Part shown: one piece after another, positions 8,207 to 17,747 of the stretch
Position numbering within the stretch: the stretch's first letter is position 1
Layout: every line of letters begins with the position of its first letter
DNA from: JBGAPH01 sp046349955
Lineage (GTDB): Bacteria > Planctomycetota > Planctomycetia > Pirellulales > JBGAPH01
Length of the DNA stretch: 64,000 bases
Direction of reading: 5' to 3'
Assembly: GCA_046349955.1 (NCBI GenBank)
Contig: JAXMBI010000003.1
Location: forward strand, 257,222 to 321,221
The notes under the pieces: model-generated
Databases searched by the model: none
Seen by the model: the letters and a program-made list of their open reading frames with translations, nothing else
Told to the model about the DNA's origin: nothing
Position numbers and translations under genes: made by a program

Positions 8207-9439
8207 CTAGCCGAGCGGGATCGTGACAGCGCACCGACGAGCCGACATTCTCGGCTTGCTCGAGCCGCTCGACAAGCCGACACGGTGGCCAGTTCGCCGC
8301 GCGAAACGACGCGCTGCGAGCAACATCGCCAGCCCCGCCGCAAGCTGCCACGCAGGCGGCTCCGGGACCACCGCCCGCCAACTCTCGAAGCCGCCTTGCG
8401 GGTTCCGTCCCGCGCCCACGATTACGTGCCCATCGGCCGAGATGTCGTCGGCTGAGTAGAGGGTCCAGCCGGCCAGTTGGCCGCCGAGGCCGTAGTCGTC
8501 GATCAGCACTTGTTGCAGGCGCCGCATTCCCTGGTCGGCGGTCCACAAAAAGGGCTCGTAGGCGAAGGGCGACGACGTGCTCGCGGCCATGCCAATGATG
8601 ATCTCGCCATCCGCGGAAACCGAACGCGCCACGCTGAATACTGGCTCGTTCGGCAGACCTCCCAGCCCCACCATTCCCGTGGCAGCGGTCCAGCGGAACG
8701 CTTCACTCTCCTCCGCCTCGGACGCCGTGCCCACGATCACTTGGCCGTCGAAGCTGGCTGCCCCGGCGACACTTTGCGACATGCCGGGCAAGCTGCCGAG
8801 CGCCTGCATGCCTTCGTCGGCCGACCAGCGAAACGCGCGCTGGTTGGAGGGCTCGTTCGTGCTGCTGAAGCCCACGGCGACTCTACCGTCTCCAGACACT
8901 CCCCACGCAGCCACCCAGTGCTCATCAGGCTGCAAACTACCAAGCCACTCGACGCCGGTGTCGGCCGACCAGCGAAAGGCTCGTGCGGGCGAGTCCTGGA
9001 CGGGTGGAAAGTTGGCATACCCGACAACGCTCGAGCCGTCCGCCGAGATCGCGGTTCCGTACATCGAAAAAGCGCCCTCCTGGGGCTCGATGAGCCGAAA
9101 GTCTTCAGGCCGATCCCCGGCGCGCCAGGTTGCCGCCGTCCCCCCGGACTCCCCGTTAAAGCCGCTCAACACGGTTTGGCCGTCGAACGAAGTGTCGAGC
9201 ACCGGGTAGACCCAGGACTCACGGTCGTAGCCTGCGCCCGCAACCCAGCGGAAGCCCACCGGTCGTTCCTGCTCCCCGCGGTTGCCGGACCCAACGACGG
9301 TCGTGCCATCGCCTGAAACGGCGGAGGCTTCGCCGTAGAGCGTATCCCAACGAGCGCCGAGACCTACGAAATCGGCCGCGGAGCAGGGCAGCAACAAGAC
9401 CGTTGAGATCAGTACGCCCGCAAGAATACGCAGCGGCAT
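8207..9439 (-). CDS. HAF-repeat secreted protein with PEP-CTERM anchor
   Basis: 410 residues. N-terminal signal peptide (MPLRILAGVLISTVLLLPCSA), then about six to seven HAF-type repeats of the form FRWSADTG...LGSLPG...VSADGSVVVG, expected to fold as a beta-propeller-like extracellular domain. The C-terminus VPEPPAWQLAAGLAMLLAARRFARR is a PEP-CTERM sorting signal: PEP motif, hydrophobic helix, Arg cluster. About 20 residues extend past the Arg cluster, which is unusual and may be read-through after a lost stop. Predicted cell-surface or exported via exosortase; no exosortase gene is in the window. Confidence 0.8.
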   Translation of the reverse strand: MPLRILAGVLISTVLLLPCSAADFVGLGARWDTLYGEASAVSGDGTTVVGSGNRGEQERPVGFRWVAGAGYDRESWVYPVLDTSFDGQTVLSGFNGESGGTAATWRAGDRPEDFRLIEPQEGAFSMYGTAISADGSSVVGYANFPPVQDSPARAFRWSADTGVEWLGSLQPDEHWVAAWGVSGDGRVAVGFSSTNEPSNQRAFRWSADEGMQALGSLPGMSQSVAGAASFDGQVIVGTASEAEESEAFRWTAATGMVGLGGLPNEPVFSVARSVSADGEIIIGMAASTSSPFAYEPFLWTADQGMRRLQQVLIDDYGLGGQLAGWTLYSADDISADGHVIVGAGRNPQGGFESWRAVVPEPPAWQLAAGLAMLLAARRFARRTGHRVGLSSGSSKPRMSARRCAVTIPLG

Positions 9440-9443
9440 CGAA

Positions 9444-9488
9444 CCCCTCCCTGGATCTAGAGTCGTAAGACTCTAGACCGGGAGGGGC
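9444..9488. promoter_or_regulatory. Long palindrome just upstream of the HAF gene start
   Basis: An 8-bp perfect stem CTAGAGTC-GTAA-GACTCTAG at 9457-9476 is extended by CCCCTCCC on one side and GGGAGGGG on the other, with a small internal mismatch loop, giving a stem of nearly 20 bp. It starts 5 nt upstream of the ATG at 9439 and so overlaps the expected ribosome-binding region on the minus-strand mRNA. It could sequester the ribosome-binding site, be an operator, or be a terminator of the upstream VIT-vWA gene. Confidence 0.4.
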
Positions 9489-9618
9489 TGGGTGGCCAGA
9501 GAGGATTTGTTGCAGTCCGTAGTCTAAGAACTGCGCACCGCTCTGTGCCCTCAATCGGTGAGGCCGCCTTGCCTTCGACTGGGGTCAAGGTGGGGCTTGC
9601 GCCCCACCATACGACAAC

Positions 9619-11985
9619 TTACTCCGCCATTGCGTATGCCTGGCCGTCGATTTCGAGCACCACGGCTGCTTCGATCGCCAGCAGCTTGGCGGCGGCTGCG
9701 TGGTTCGCGGCCAGGTCGAAGTAAGCCGCCGAGTAGCGCTCGAGCGGCTTGGCGTTCTTCTCCTGCTCCTCGGTCAGCGCCGAGTCGACCCAGCGGTGAT
9801 TGCGGTGGTAGAAGGTCTTGTTCCCCACCTGCATCACGCCGGCCACGAGTTCGGCCTGGTCGGTGTCGGTGTTCTGCACGACGACCGGCGCAGCCGCTGG
9901 CGCGGAGAGCAGGGCTGGGCCCGCCGCAGCGCTCGCCGGTTGGGCCCCGGCGGCCGGTCTTCCGTAGCCGCCGTAGCCGCCGCGCCCCGCAGAGCGCGCT
10001 GATTCGGCGTAGAAGCGGTCGACGGCGCCGCCTCGCAGCTCGGATTCGTTGGAGAGCCGCTGGTAGCCCGCCTTCGCCCGCCGCTGCGCCACGCCCCGCA
10101 GCCCGTCGGTTTCCGCCAGTCGCTCGAGCGACAACTCGGTCGTGGCGGAGTTCGCCGCCAGATCGCGCAGGTTCGTGTTCTCGTCGGCCAGGAACGACGT
10201 GTACGGCGTGAGAATGCCGTGCCGCGTGGAGAGCTGCACGAGCTCCTTCACGAGCTCCTCGTTGCGCCCGTTGAGATCGAGCTGGTCGAGAATCTCGCCT
10301 ACGCGGCGCGATGCCCAGAGCTTTTCGGCGAAGGCGAACGAGTCGTCGCTGGTCTTGGCGGCGAACTCGGCTGGGAACTCGAACTTCTTCTCCTCGTTCC
10401 CCACCCGCCCGCGGACGACCACCTTGGCGGCGCCCGCTTGCTTGTACCGCCCGACGAGCACGAGCTGCTCGCCGGCGAACAGGTCGAACGTGCCGGACGG
10501 ATAGACCCGCTGCACGGGCGGCCCTTGCTCGGTCTTGGCGTTGTCGAACTGGAAGTCGAACTTCACGTCGGTCATCACGGGCGAGCCGATGCGGTTGTAG
10601 AGCTTGCTCACGCTGGCTTCGATGTTCTCGTTCGGCCGCACATACTCGCTCAGTCCGTGCCCTTCGCGGGCCAGCTTGTCGAGCAGGCGGCTGTTCACAT
10701 CGTAACCCACGCCAAAGGCGAACACGCGCGCCCGCACGTCGTTCCGCTGCTTGGCGGCGGCGGCGATCTTGGCCTCGTTGGTTTCGCCGTGGGTGGGTAG
10801 ACCGTCGGTGAGAAAGATCACGAAGTTGGGGCGGCTCGTGTCTTTGAGCTGCCCGAGCGCGGCGGCCAGGGCGCCGTCGATATTGGTGCTGCCGCCGGCG
10901 AACAGCCCTTCGACGAAGCCGAGCGCGGCAGCCCGCGTCTCCTGGTCGAACTTTTGCAGCTCGGGGCGGAAGCTCTGCACCTCGGCGTCGTAGGCCACGA
11001 CGTTGAACAGGTCCCCCTCGCGCAGATTGTTGAGCACGAACTTGAGCGCGTTCTTGGCCTGCTCGATCTTCTCGCCGCTCATGCTGCCGGAGCGGTCGAC
11101 GACGAAGACCACGGTCTTCTTGGGCAGGTCCTTGGAGTCGGCCTTGATCTCAGGCGTCGTCAGCAGCATGAAATAGCCGTCGTCACTGTCGCAGGGGCGA
11201 TAGCTGATGACGCGCGACGCCACCGGATCCTGCCCCACGTCGAACAGCAGGCGGAAGTCGCCGCTGGGGACGTGGTCCTTGGCCTGGAAGCTGACCACGG
11301 CGTGCTTGTCGTCGGGGCGCTTGATGTCGAGCGAGTGCGTGGGGCTGTAGACGTTCTTGATCGGCGCCTGGCCGTCGATCGAAATCTGGAACCGCAGCGA
11401 CTCGAGCGGCTGCGAGGTGTAGCGGGCGGTGCTGAGCGGGAAGACGAAGTCGGTGAGGCCGTGGTCCTTGCGGCAGAGCTGCGTGTAGCGGAGCGTCACC
11501 TTGCGCTCGGCCCCGGGCGGCACCGGGAAGACGCTCGTCTTGAACATGCCGGCCCCCAGCCATTCGAGCAGGGCCGGGTCTTTGTTCTTGCGGACGATCG
11601 ACTCGTAGACCTCGCGGGCTTGCTTGGCCTCGAGCAGCTTGGCGGGAAACTCCTTGCCGTCGACCAGCAGCGTGAGCTGATCGATCGCCCCGTCGTACGG
11701 CAGCGGGAAGATGAACGACACCTCCATCTGCTGGCTGCCGGTGTTCACGAACGACTGCGACACCTGCACCCGCGCAATCTGGGCGTCGAGCCGAGCATCG
11801 ACCGCCAGTTCCTTGATCTTGTAGGTGGGGGCCGGTTCGGGGAGGGGCGTGGGGATCGGGCGCGGCAGCCGCACGATCTGGTGCGGGTCGACGACCACCA
11901 GGACCCCCTGGGCGGCGGCGAGCGACGGGCCAAGAACGCCCAGAACGGCCAGTAAACCCGACAAACTGAGCAAGCGGCGCAACAT
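9619..11985 (-). CDS. VIT and von Willebrand factor A domain protein
   Basis: About 788 residues from the ATG at 11985, which is preceded by GGGAGG with 6-nt spacing; a TTG two codons upstream has no room for a ribosome-binding site. A signal peptide (to about residue 27) is followed by a VIT (inter-alpha-trypsin inhibitor) domain at about residues 55-185 and a vWA domain at about 290-465 with an intact metal-ion-dependent adhesion site, DRSGSMS. The C-terminal third is Ala/Gly-rich with a GRGGYGGYG stretch and ends in a Pro/Ala linker and a short helical tail. The family is secreted or periplasmic with a presumed adhesion or complex-assembly role. Confidence 0.88.
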   Translation of the reverse strand: MLRRLLSLSGLLAVLGVLGPSLAAAQGVLVVVDPHQIVRLPRPIPTPLPEPAPTYKIKELAVDARLDAQIARVQVSQSFVNTGSQQMEVSFIFPLPYDGAIDQLTLLVDGKEFPAKLLEAKQAREVYESIVRKNKDPALLEWLGAGMFKTSVFPVPPGAERKVTLRYTQLCRKDHGLTDFVFPLSTARYTSQPLESLRFQISIDGQAPIKNVYSPTHSLDIKRPDDKHAVVSFQAKDHVPSGDFRLLFDVGQDPVASRVISYRPCDSDDGYFMLLTTPEIKADSKDLPKKTVVFVVDRSGSMSGEKIEQAKNALKFVLNNLREGDLFNVVAYDAEVQSFRPELQKFDQETRAAALGFVEGLFAGGSTNIDGALAAALGQLKDTSRPNFVIFLTDGLPTHGETNEAKIAAAAKQRNDVRARVFAFGVGYDVNSRLLDKLAREGHGLSEYVRPNENIEASVSKLYNRIGSPVMTDVKFDFQFDNAKTEQGPPVQRVYPSGTFDLFAGEQLVLVGRYKQAGAAKVVVRGRVGNEEKKFEFPAEFAAKTSDDSFAFAEKLWASRRVGEILDQLDLNGRNEELVKELVQLSTRHGILTPYTSFLADENTNLRDLAANSATTELSLERLAETDGLRGVAQRRAKAGYQRLSNESELRGGAVDRFYAESARSAGRGGYGGYGRPAAGAQPASAAAGPALLSAPAAAPVVVQNTDTDQAELVAGVMQVGNKTFYHRNHRWVDSALTEEQEKNAKPLERYSAAYFDLAANHAAAAKLLAIEAAVVLEIDGQAYAMAE

Positions 11986-12218
11986 GACCAACCTCCCGCG
12001 CGAGATTCCGCCAAGAAAACAGGGATTCGCGGCCGGCGCCGCGACGCCTCAGGGGGTTAGTCGCCGGGGTGCGCTAAAAAGTTCCCAGCGGCCGTGTTCC
12101 CATTTCGTGTCCGTCTGCCAGCGGGCGAAAAGCTAGGCTTTAAGAGGCAGTTGGATTGATGTTGGAGCTAGCCGTGGCCAGGGGGCATACTTGCCCTCGG
12201 GCCGCAGGAGGTGAGCCG

Positions 12219-12545
12219 ATGAGCATCGGACCCATGGGCATTCTGAGCAGCGTGTCGGCTGCGCCTTCGCAGGCGAGCGGCGCAGAGGCCGCCAAGCATC
12301 GCGGCGAGGCCGCCGTGCAAGCACGGCATTCCCAAAGCGCGCAGAAGACCGAAGACGCAGCCGGCGTCGGCAAGACCGACGGCGAGGAGCACACGGCCAA
12401 CGAGCGCGACGCCGACGGCCGCCGCATCTGGGAAGTCGGCCCAGCCAAGCCGCGAGCCGAGGGCACGCCGGCTGAGCCGGAATCGCCCCACGTCAGCCGC
12501 GACGCCACCGGCCAGTCGGGCAACCAACTCGATCTGACGGGCTGA
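12219..12545 (+). CDS. Small conserved planctomycete protein of unknown function
   Basis: 108 residues from an ATG preceded by AGGAGG at 12206-12211 with ideal spacing; an upstream in-frame ATG at 12156 lacks one. Starts MSIGPMGILSSVSAAPSQ, is Ala/Gln/Glu-rich and polar, with ERDADGRRIWEVG in the middle and ends GNQLDLTG. Similar short proteins with a DADGR centre and LDLTG end are familiar from planctomycete genomes. No domain or membrane segment is visible. Confidence 0.65.
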   Translation: MSIGPMGILSSVSAAPSQASGAEAAKHRGEAAVQARHSQSAQKTEDAAGVGKTDGEEHTANERDADGRRIWEVGPAKPRAEGTPAEPESPHVSRDATGQSGNQLDLTG

Positions 12546-12585
12546 GACTGCGTGAGCCGCGCTTCGTTGGGTGGCGCACCACACG

Positions 12586-12837
12586 CTACGGCTGCGGCGG
12601 GCCGAAGGGCGCGATCGGCGGATTCGAAAACGGGCCGCCAGTGGCCGGGTCCGCGCCCGTGATGCGGGCGGCGGCCTGCTCTTCGACCAGCACCGTATAT
12701 ATGTGCTCCTCGGGGTCGACCTCGATCACGCCAAACTCTGGGTCGAGGTCGTCGGCCGAAAGGCCGTAGCGGGCTTGGACCTCGGCGAGCGTCGGCGGCG
12801 CCGACAGTCCGCTTAGATTCACCATGACCTTTGCCAT
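12586..12837 (-). CDS. Small hypothetical protein, possible subtilase partner
   Basis: 83 residues. The core reads LAEVQARYGLSADDLDPEFG followed by VIEVDPEEHIYTVLVEE, a small alpha/beta pattern, with a Pro-rich tail. It lies 169 nt downstream of the subtilase on the same strand. The FGVIEVDP...YTVLVEE pattern is loosely reminiscent of I9-type propeptide/inhibitor folds, but this is only a guess from context; I do not recognise a family. Confidence 0.55.
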   Translation of the reverse strand: MAKVMVNLSGLSAPPTLAEVQARYGLSADDLDPEFGVIEVDPEEHIYTVLVEEQAAARITGADPATGGPFSNPPIAPFGPPQP

Positions 12838-13006
12838 CGTGTTTCGCTCCTAGTTCGCAGCATGATTCGAACAGCGGGGCCCTGGCCAGCAAACCCTGGC
12901 CAGGGCCCGACGATTTCTGCGCCTCATCTCTGTCATTGTAGGCGAGCGGCGCATCGCGGCGGGAACCTTCGCCGCGTAAAACCGCCCGTCGTGCAATGGC
13001 CGCGTC

Positions 13007-14818
13007 TTAGGGACCAAACAGCCCCTGCACCGCTGCCGGCAGCGATTGGCCCCACTGCAAGTTGTAGACGACCCGGCATTGCTGGCCGTTGTCGAACAAC
13101 TGCACGCTGATCGTGTCGAAGCGAGCGCCGCCTGCGTGCGGGTTGTTCGGTTGCACCCATTCGGTCATCCAGGCGCTGATGCCGCGCGTGCCGGCCGGCA
13201 GCCCCGTGATCGTGAGCGTGTTGAGCCCAGGCCCGGCATCGGGCACGATGCGGCCGAAGAAGTGCTGGACGCCTGCCGCCGCAGCCACCCGCGGCGGCAA
13301 CACGAGCCTGGCCGCTTGTTTTGCCGCGGCAGAGTCAGCCGCCGGGGCCGCAACCTGCCATCCCGCAGCTTGCCATCCCACAGCAAGCGGTGCGGCTGGC
13401 AACTTCGCGGCAAAGGCCGCGGCGGGGCCGGCGGTTGGAACCTCGTCTTCAACAGTTTCGTCGTCGGGCTCGGCCCCCACGAGCGGTAGGCGCGCGTGCT
13501 GGGCCACTGCCGTGCCGTCGACCACGCCGAAACCGTATTCGAAGTCGTAGCCGGTCTGTCCCAGGTCGATCGCCGTGCGGCGCAGCAAGCTGCGGATCGC
13601 GGAAGGCCAAGTGGCCGGCCGCAGTGGCCGGAAGGGGCGGACCGTGCGCACGGCCGCCACCACGCCGGCCACCACAGGCGTGGCCGCCGAGGTGCCGCCG
13701 TCGGCCGGGTAGACGCCCGAGCCTGCGAAGTGGGTGTAGCCGGTCAGGTCGGGCTTTTCCCGGGTCAGTCGGCCCGGACCGATCGACGAGTAGCCCGCGC
13801 GAACTCGATTGACGTCGGCGCCGGCCACCGAGAGGACCTGGGGATGGGAACTCGCGCCATAAAGCGCCCGGTCGGTCACTCCTTGGCAGCGGCCGTCGGG
13901 GCAATCGCGGCCGCAGTTGCCGGCGGCGAACAAAACATCGGCCCCAGCCCGCTCGAGCGCGGCCACGATGCGGTTGAAGGGATGCCCCGGGTTGTCGCTG
14001 TAGTTGCCGGGGTGGCCGACCGGATAGTCCCACGAGGGGTGGAACATCCCCCAACTGTTGTTCACCACGAGCGATGGCCGCCCAATGCCTGTCATGAGCC
14101 CCAGCAAGTGTTGATAGGCGCGCACGGCGTCGCTGAGAAACGCGGGAAAGGGGCCGGCAGTCGATTGCAGCAGGGCGACATCGAGCAGCGTGCAGCGCGG
14201 GGCCGCAATGCACACATCGAATGCGCACATCGTGCCATGGTTCGTGGGCCACTGGCCGGGGGCCGCGCCGCCCGAAATCGGCGACCAACTCCGCGCCACG
14301 TCGAGCGAGGGGTTCTTCCCCTTGGCCTGCAGGTGAGCCAGGTTGATCCCGGTGTCGACGATCGCCACGAGCACGCCGCGGCCGTCCATCCCGCGGCGGT
14401 GCAGGTCGGCCACGCCGAGGACACGTTCGACATCGCGGTCGTCGCCGACCGGCGGCGAGCCAGGGCACACGCCGATGGGTTCGATTTGCACGTCGGCGAA
14501 AATGCCCACCACGTCGGGATGGGCCAGCGTTTGGGCAGCGGCCGCCCCGGCCGTCGGCTCGTCGTCGATTTCGCCGCGGACCAAGTAGGTCGCCTGCGCG
14601 GGGCGCAGGTCGAGCGCCAGCCGATCGCTGCGTTCGGCCGGCTCATCGCCCCCCAGCGATTCCACGAGCGACGGCAGCGGCACGGGGGAAAACGACGTGT
14701 CCAAAGTAATGCCCGGCACGCTGGGCAGGGCTTCCGCGGCCTGCGCGAACGGTTGATTGGCGGCCTGCCAGAGGGCGGGCGTGGCCCGCATTTCGAGGAT
14801 GACCCGGCGCTTCGTCAT
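13007..14818 (-). CDS. S8 family serine peptidase (subtilase)
   Basis: 603 residues. Catalytic triad visible: Asp155 in VAIVDTGIN, His194 in NHGTMCAFD, Ser377 in GGTSAATPVVAG, with oxyanion Asn301 in AAGNCG. Residues 1-140 act as a propeptide-like region without a classical signal peptide. The C-terminal 150 residues form a separate beta-rich domain (TLTITGLPAGTRGISAWMTE). His is followed by Thr-Met rather than the usual Thr-His, as in several planctomycete subtilases. A role in processing or defence is not indicated by neighbours other than the small gene downstream. Confidence 0.88.
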   Translation of the reverse strand: MTKRRVILEMRATPALWQAANQPFAQAAEALPSVPGITLDTSFSPVPLPSLVESLGGDEPAERSDRLALDLRPAQATYLVRGEIDDEPTAGAAAAQTLAHPDVVGIFADVQIEPIGVCPGSPPVGDDRDVERVLGVADLHRRGMDGRGVLVAIVDTGINLAHLQAKGKNPSLDVARSWSPISGGAAPGQWPTNHGTMCAFDVCIAAPRCTLLDVALLQSTAGPFPAFLSDAVRAYQHLLGLMTGIGRPSLVVNNSWGMFHPSWDYPVGHPGNYSDNPGHPFNRIVAALERAGADVLFAAGNCGRDCPDGRCQGVTDRALYGASSHPQVLSVAGADVNRVRAGYSSIGPGRLTREKPDLTGYTHFAGSGVYPADGGTSAATPVVAGVVAAVRTVRPFRPLRPATWPSAIRSLLRRTAIDLGQTGYDFEYGFGVVDGTAVAQHARLPLVGAEPDDETVEDEVPTAGPAAAFAAKLPAAPLAVGWQAAGWQVAAPAADSAAAKQAARLVLPPRVAAAAGVQHFFGRIVPDAGPGLNTLTITGLPAGTRGISAWMTEWVQPNNPHAGGARFDTISVQLFDNGQQCRVVYNLQWGQSLPAAVQGLFGP

Positions 14819-14986
14819 GGCGGCGACCCCTGGAGGGGAGATGGAGAGAGACTGACAACGAGCACGTTGTCAGCAGTCTCCGCCTGGCTTAGCGCCTCGC
14901 CTACCTAAGGCTCGACGGAGGCGCGACGAAGGTTAGGCTGCCTGAAAGAGGTCGTTCGGCCGGCTGTGACCAGCCTCAAATTTCTG

Positions 14987-16219
14987 TACCAGGGTTATGA
15001 AGGTACGGGTTGGGGAAGATCGCTGTGCTGCTGGAGCGAGGGCGTAGCCCGAACGGAAGCAGCACAGCGAGCCGCGAACTCGGTCGGGGTGAGATACCCC
15101 AACGAGCTGTGCGGTCGTACGTGGTTGTAATCGTCGCGCCAGGCCGACGTGAGACGCCTGGCCGACGACAGACTCGAACTCCTCGCGGGATAGGAACTCG
15201 TCCCGCAGCCGGCTGTGGAAGCTCTCCGCGTAGCCATTCTGCCACGGGCTGCCCGGCGCGACGTAGCGAGCTTCCACCTCCACCTGCTGCAGCCACCGTT
15301 GAATCGCTCGCGACACGAACTCCGGCCCGTTGTCCGAACGGATCGCATGCGGCACGCCGCGCCGCGAACAGCTCGGCCAACGTGTCGATCACATCCTCGG
15401 CCCGCATCCCGCGCCCCACCTTCGCGCCGCCAGGCACTCGCGCGTGTGCTCGTCGAGGATCGACAACCATTTCAGCGAACTCCCCGCGCACGTCCGATCG
15501 AACACAAAGTCCCAGCACCACACCTCGTTCTTGGCGGTCGCCCGCGCTACGTGGCAGGCCTGGGCGCCGTGCCCGATCGCCCGACAGACTCGCCGTTTCT
15601 GCGGCACTCAGCCCTTCGCGGCGCCACAACCGCAACACCCGGCTCGCGCTCGCACGCCAACTCTCACGTCTCAACAACGCCGCGATCCGCCGATAGCCGT
15701 AACGCGGACGCTCCGCCGCCAAGCCTCGCATGCGCTGCACAGCTGCTCCTCATCGTCACGCGGCTGTGCCTCGTAACGCTGACTGCTACGCGGCTGATCC
15801 AACACCCGACAAGCCCTTCGCTCGGAGACCGTAAACTGCGCTTGCAGCTCACGCACTGCCCCACGCTTCCGGGAAGGGCTCACCAGTTTCCCGAGGCCAC
15901 GTGCTTCAGCATCTGGATGTCCAGGGCCTGGTCCGCCACCAGTTGCTTCAGCCGACGGTTTCTCGTCCTCCAGCTCCTTCAGCCGCTTCGCCTCCTCGGC
16001 CTTCATCCCGCCGTACTGCGTTCGCCAACGCTGATACGTCGACTCGCTCACCTCCAAGGATTGCAGCACCGTCGCCAAATCCTTGCCAGCGTTGAGCAGC
16101 GCGTCCGCATCACGAAGCTTACGCACCACCTGCTCAGCGCTATGCCGCTTCCGACGCTTCGTCGTCATCAAAAGGTCTCCTTGCCGCATGGGCTAAAGAC
16201 CTTCATAAACCATGGAACA
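14987..16219 (-). mobile_element. IS3-family insertion sequence, decayed
   Basis: About 1233 bp. Imperfect terminal inverted repeats: TGTACCAGGGTTATGAAGGT at the left end, and TGTTCCATGGTTTATGAAGG reading inward from the right end. The exact ends may extend a further 8-10 nt because the flanks CCTCAAAT and CCTGAAAC also partly match. It encodes the usual overlapping orfA and orfB, both broken. No clear target duplication was found. It sits between the subtilase and the first DDE element copy; 108 nt of unassigned sequence remain between the two elements. Confidence 0.8.
14995..16168 (-). pseudogene. IS3-family transposase orfA/orfB, multiply frameshifted
   Basis: OrfA starts at ATG 16168 (MTTKRRKRHSAEQVVRKLRD), a helix-turn-helix protein with the STYQRWRTQYGGM segment. 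An extra A in the GAGAAACCG stretch near 15960 breaks it before the expected end SGNW. OrfB, an rve integrase, appears in at least four frames: LVSPSRKRGAVRELQAQF, QRMRGLAAERPRYGYRRIA, NEVWCWDFVFDRTCAG and SDNGPEFVSRAIQRWL plus NGYAESFHSRLRDEFL. The DDE triad (Asp in WDF, Asp in SDNG, Glu in YAES) is conserved, so the breaks are mostly indels rather than catalytic loss. Not functional as read. Confidence 0.8.
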
Positions 16220-16327
16220 GGTTTCAGGTAGCAGGCCAGCTGGACTGCGGCGAGCGCCGCAATGAGAGTCAGCGACGACAAAGCACCAGTGCTTGGAGCC
16301 GGGCTGTCCGGCAAAGTGTCTGCACCT

Positions 16328-17342
16328 GGCTCTGTAGAAAACCCAGCCTGTAGCGGGCCAGGATCAGGAGGTTGTGAACGAGGACCTTGAGCGAGGCGGC
16401 GCGGTGTTGAGCCCACGGTTTGCGAGCGTGCAGCGTGTCACGGAGGCGGCGTTTCAACATGCTGAAGACGGTTTCGACTTGCGAGCGAGCATGGTAGCGG
16501 GTCTGTTCCAGATGGCTGGCCATCCAACGGCGGCGCTTCCCGCGCGGCGGGCCGCGGCCGCTTCCGCGGCTCTTGGCGGGGATCAAGCTGCGAATATCCA
16601 GCAGGTCGCGGCAGGCAGTGTGAATCCATTCCGCGTCGAAGCCCGCGTCACACACGAGAACCCGCGGCCGCGCCTCGTCGTACAGATCGCACGCCAGCGG
16701 CAGAAAACGCCGCGTGTCGCTCGCCGGACCACGCTCTACCTGCATCGCGACGATCAAGTGGCTGCCGCAATCGCAGGCCACCATCAGCTTCGGCCAACGT
16801 CGACGCCGCGTTGCTCGTCGCGGCCTGTGTTTCCCGGCGTTTTCGGCCTCCTGCTGCGCGCGGAAGTGATGGCTGGCGGCCTGGGCGAGCAGGCCGGTGC
16901 CGTCGATCGCCGCGGTCTCCACGCGGCCGCAGCAACCCCAGACGCCGCCCGCGGGCCAACTCCGCCTGCAACAGACGGTGTGCCCGCTCGGCGCGGAGCA
17001 GTCGCTTGGACGCTTTGTGCAACGTCGTGTAATGGGGCGGGTGCGCGAGACCGATCCACTTCTGCAGATCGGGGCTGTCGGCCAACAGCCGCGCGGCCGT
17101 GCGATAATCCTGCCCGAGAAACTCCTTCATGACCAGGCAGGCAAACAACTGCGGTTGCGTGAACTTGTGAGGGCTGAAGCGATTCGAGAAACGCCACAAC
17201 ACGCGCTGCGACACCTGCAACGCCTCTTGCAACACACGCTTCAGGGAACGGCTCATGGCGGACATCGCTGTGCCCTCCAACCGTTCTACGATTCACACCC
17301 CCGCTAGCAGGCCACCGCCAGCACGGGGTTTTCGACAGAGCC
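16328..17342 (-). mobile_element. IS copy A, DDE_Tnp_1 (IS5-like) element
   Basis: 1015 bp, bounded by GGCTCTGTAGAAAACCCAGC at 16328 and the inverse of GGCTCTGTCGAAAACCCCGT ending at 17342. Same element as copies B (18817-19821) and C (21794-22805), in opposite orientation. No matching target duplication at its two ends, so one side has rearranged or been deleted since insertion. It truncates the FSLCTLL-type gene at 17343-17736. Confidence 0.85.
16335..17265 (-). pseudogene. Transposase of IS copy A, frameshifted
   Basis: Starts at ATG 17265 (MSAMSRSLKRVLQEAL). One break: compared with copies B and C the run GGCCGCGCGTGG is shortened to GGCCGCGTGG near 16925, a 2-nt loss that shifts the frame between LLRPR and AAIDGTGLL. 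Downstream the frame is intact with the catalytic residues of a DDE_Tnp_1 transposase: Asp in AIDGTGLL, Asp in CDAGFDAEWI and Glu in QVETVFSMLKRRL. This is the best preserved of the three copies. Confidence 0.8.
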
Positions 17343-17736
17343 TGGGATGTCTATTGGATGCCTCCTTTCGATACCACCAGGCAACATCTTTTCCCGCCGC
17401 CGGCACACCTTCCGAAAGGACCGATTTCGACAAGGCAGCCTCTACGGCCTTAGATGGTTTTCCACGCATCGAAATCCACCCGATCCGTTCGGCTTCGAAC
17501 AGGCGTTGAGCGGTATTCTCCGAAACTCGATCGCCCTTTAGTTCACTTTGGACCATTCCATTCTCGAATCCCTGGCCACCCATGAAGGACCCTTCAGCTT
17601 CGGCCGCCTCGATCACTTCGTCCGCAAGACGTTGCTGCCGTCGATCCTCGATCAGCCTATTGCCAATAACGGCCAGAACAACAGCCGCTAGGCTCAGAAT
17701 GATCAGTAGTGTGCAGAGAGAGAATCTTGTCTTCAT
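17343..17736 (-). pseudogene. FSLxxLL small membrane protein, truncated by IS copy A
   Basis: ATG at 17736, 11 nt after the stop of the upstream gene. N-terminus KTRFSLCTLLIILSLAAVVL is a single transmembrane anchor with the planctomycete FSLRTLL-type motif, followed by about 100 polar residues. The frame runs straight into the end of IS copy A after SNRHP, so the true C-terminus is lost. Last member of the minus-strand FSLKWLF operon still present. Function unknown. Confidence 0.65.
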
Positions 17737-17747
17737 GTGCTCCGCAC

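Noticed and set aside
16220..16416. Possible membrane-protein fragment between the IS3 element and IS copy A
   Set aside because: The frame (with an Ala/Leu-rich helix) runs into both elements, has no start of its own and no known family; at most a remnant of a destroyed gene.
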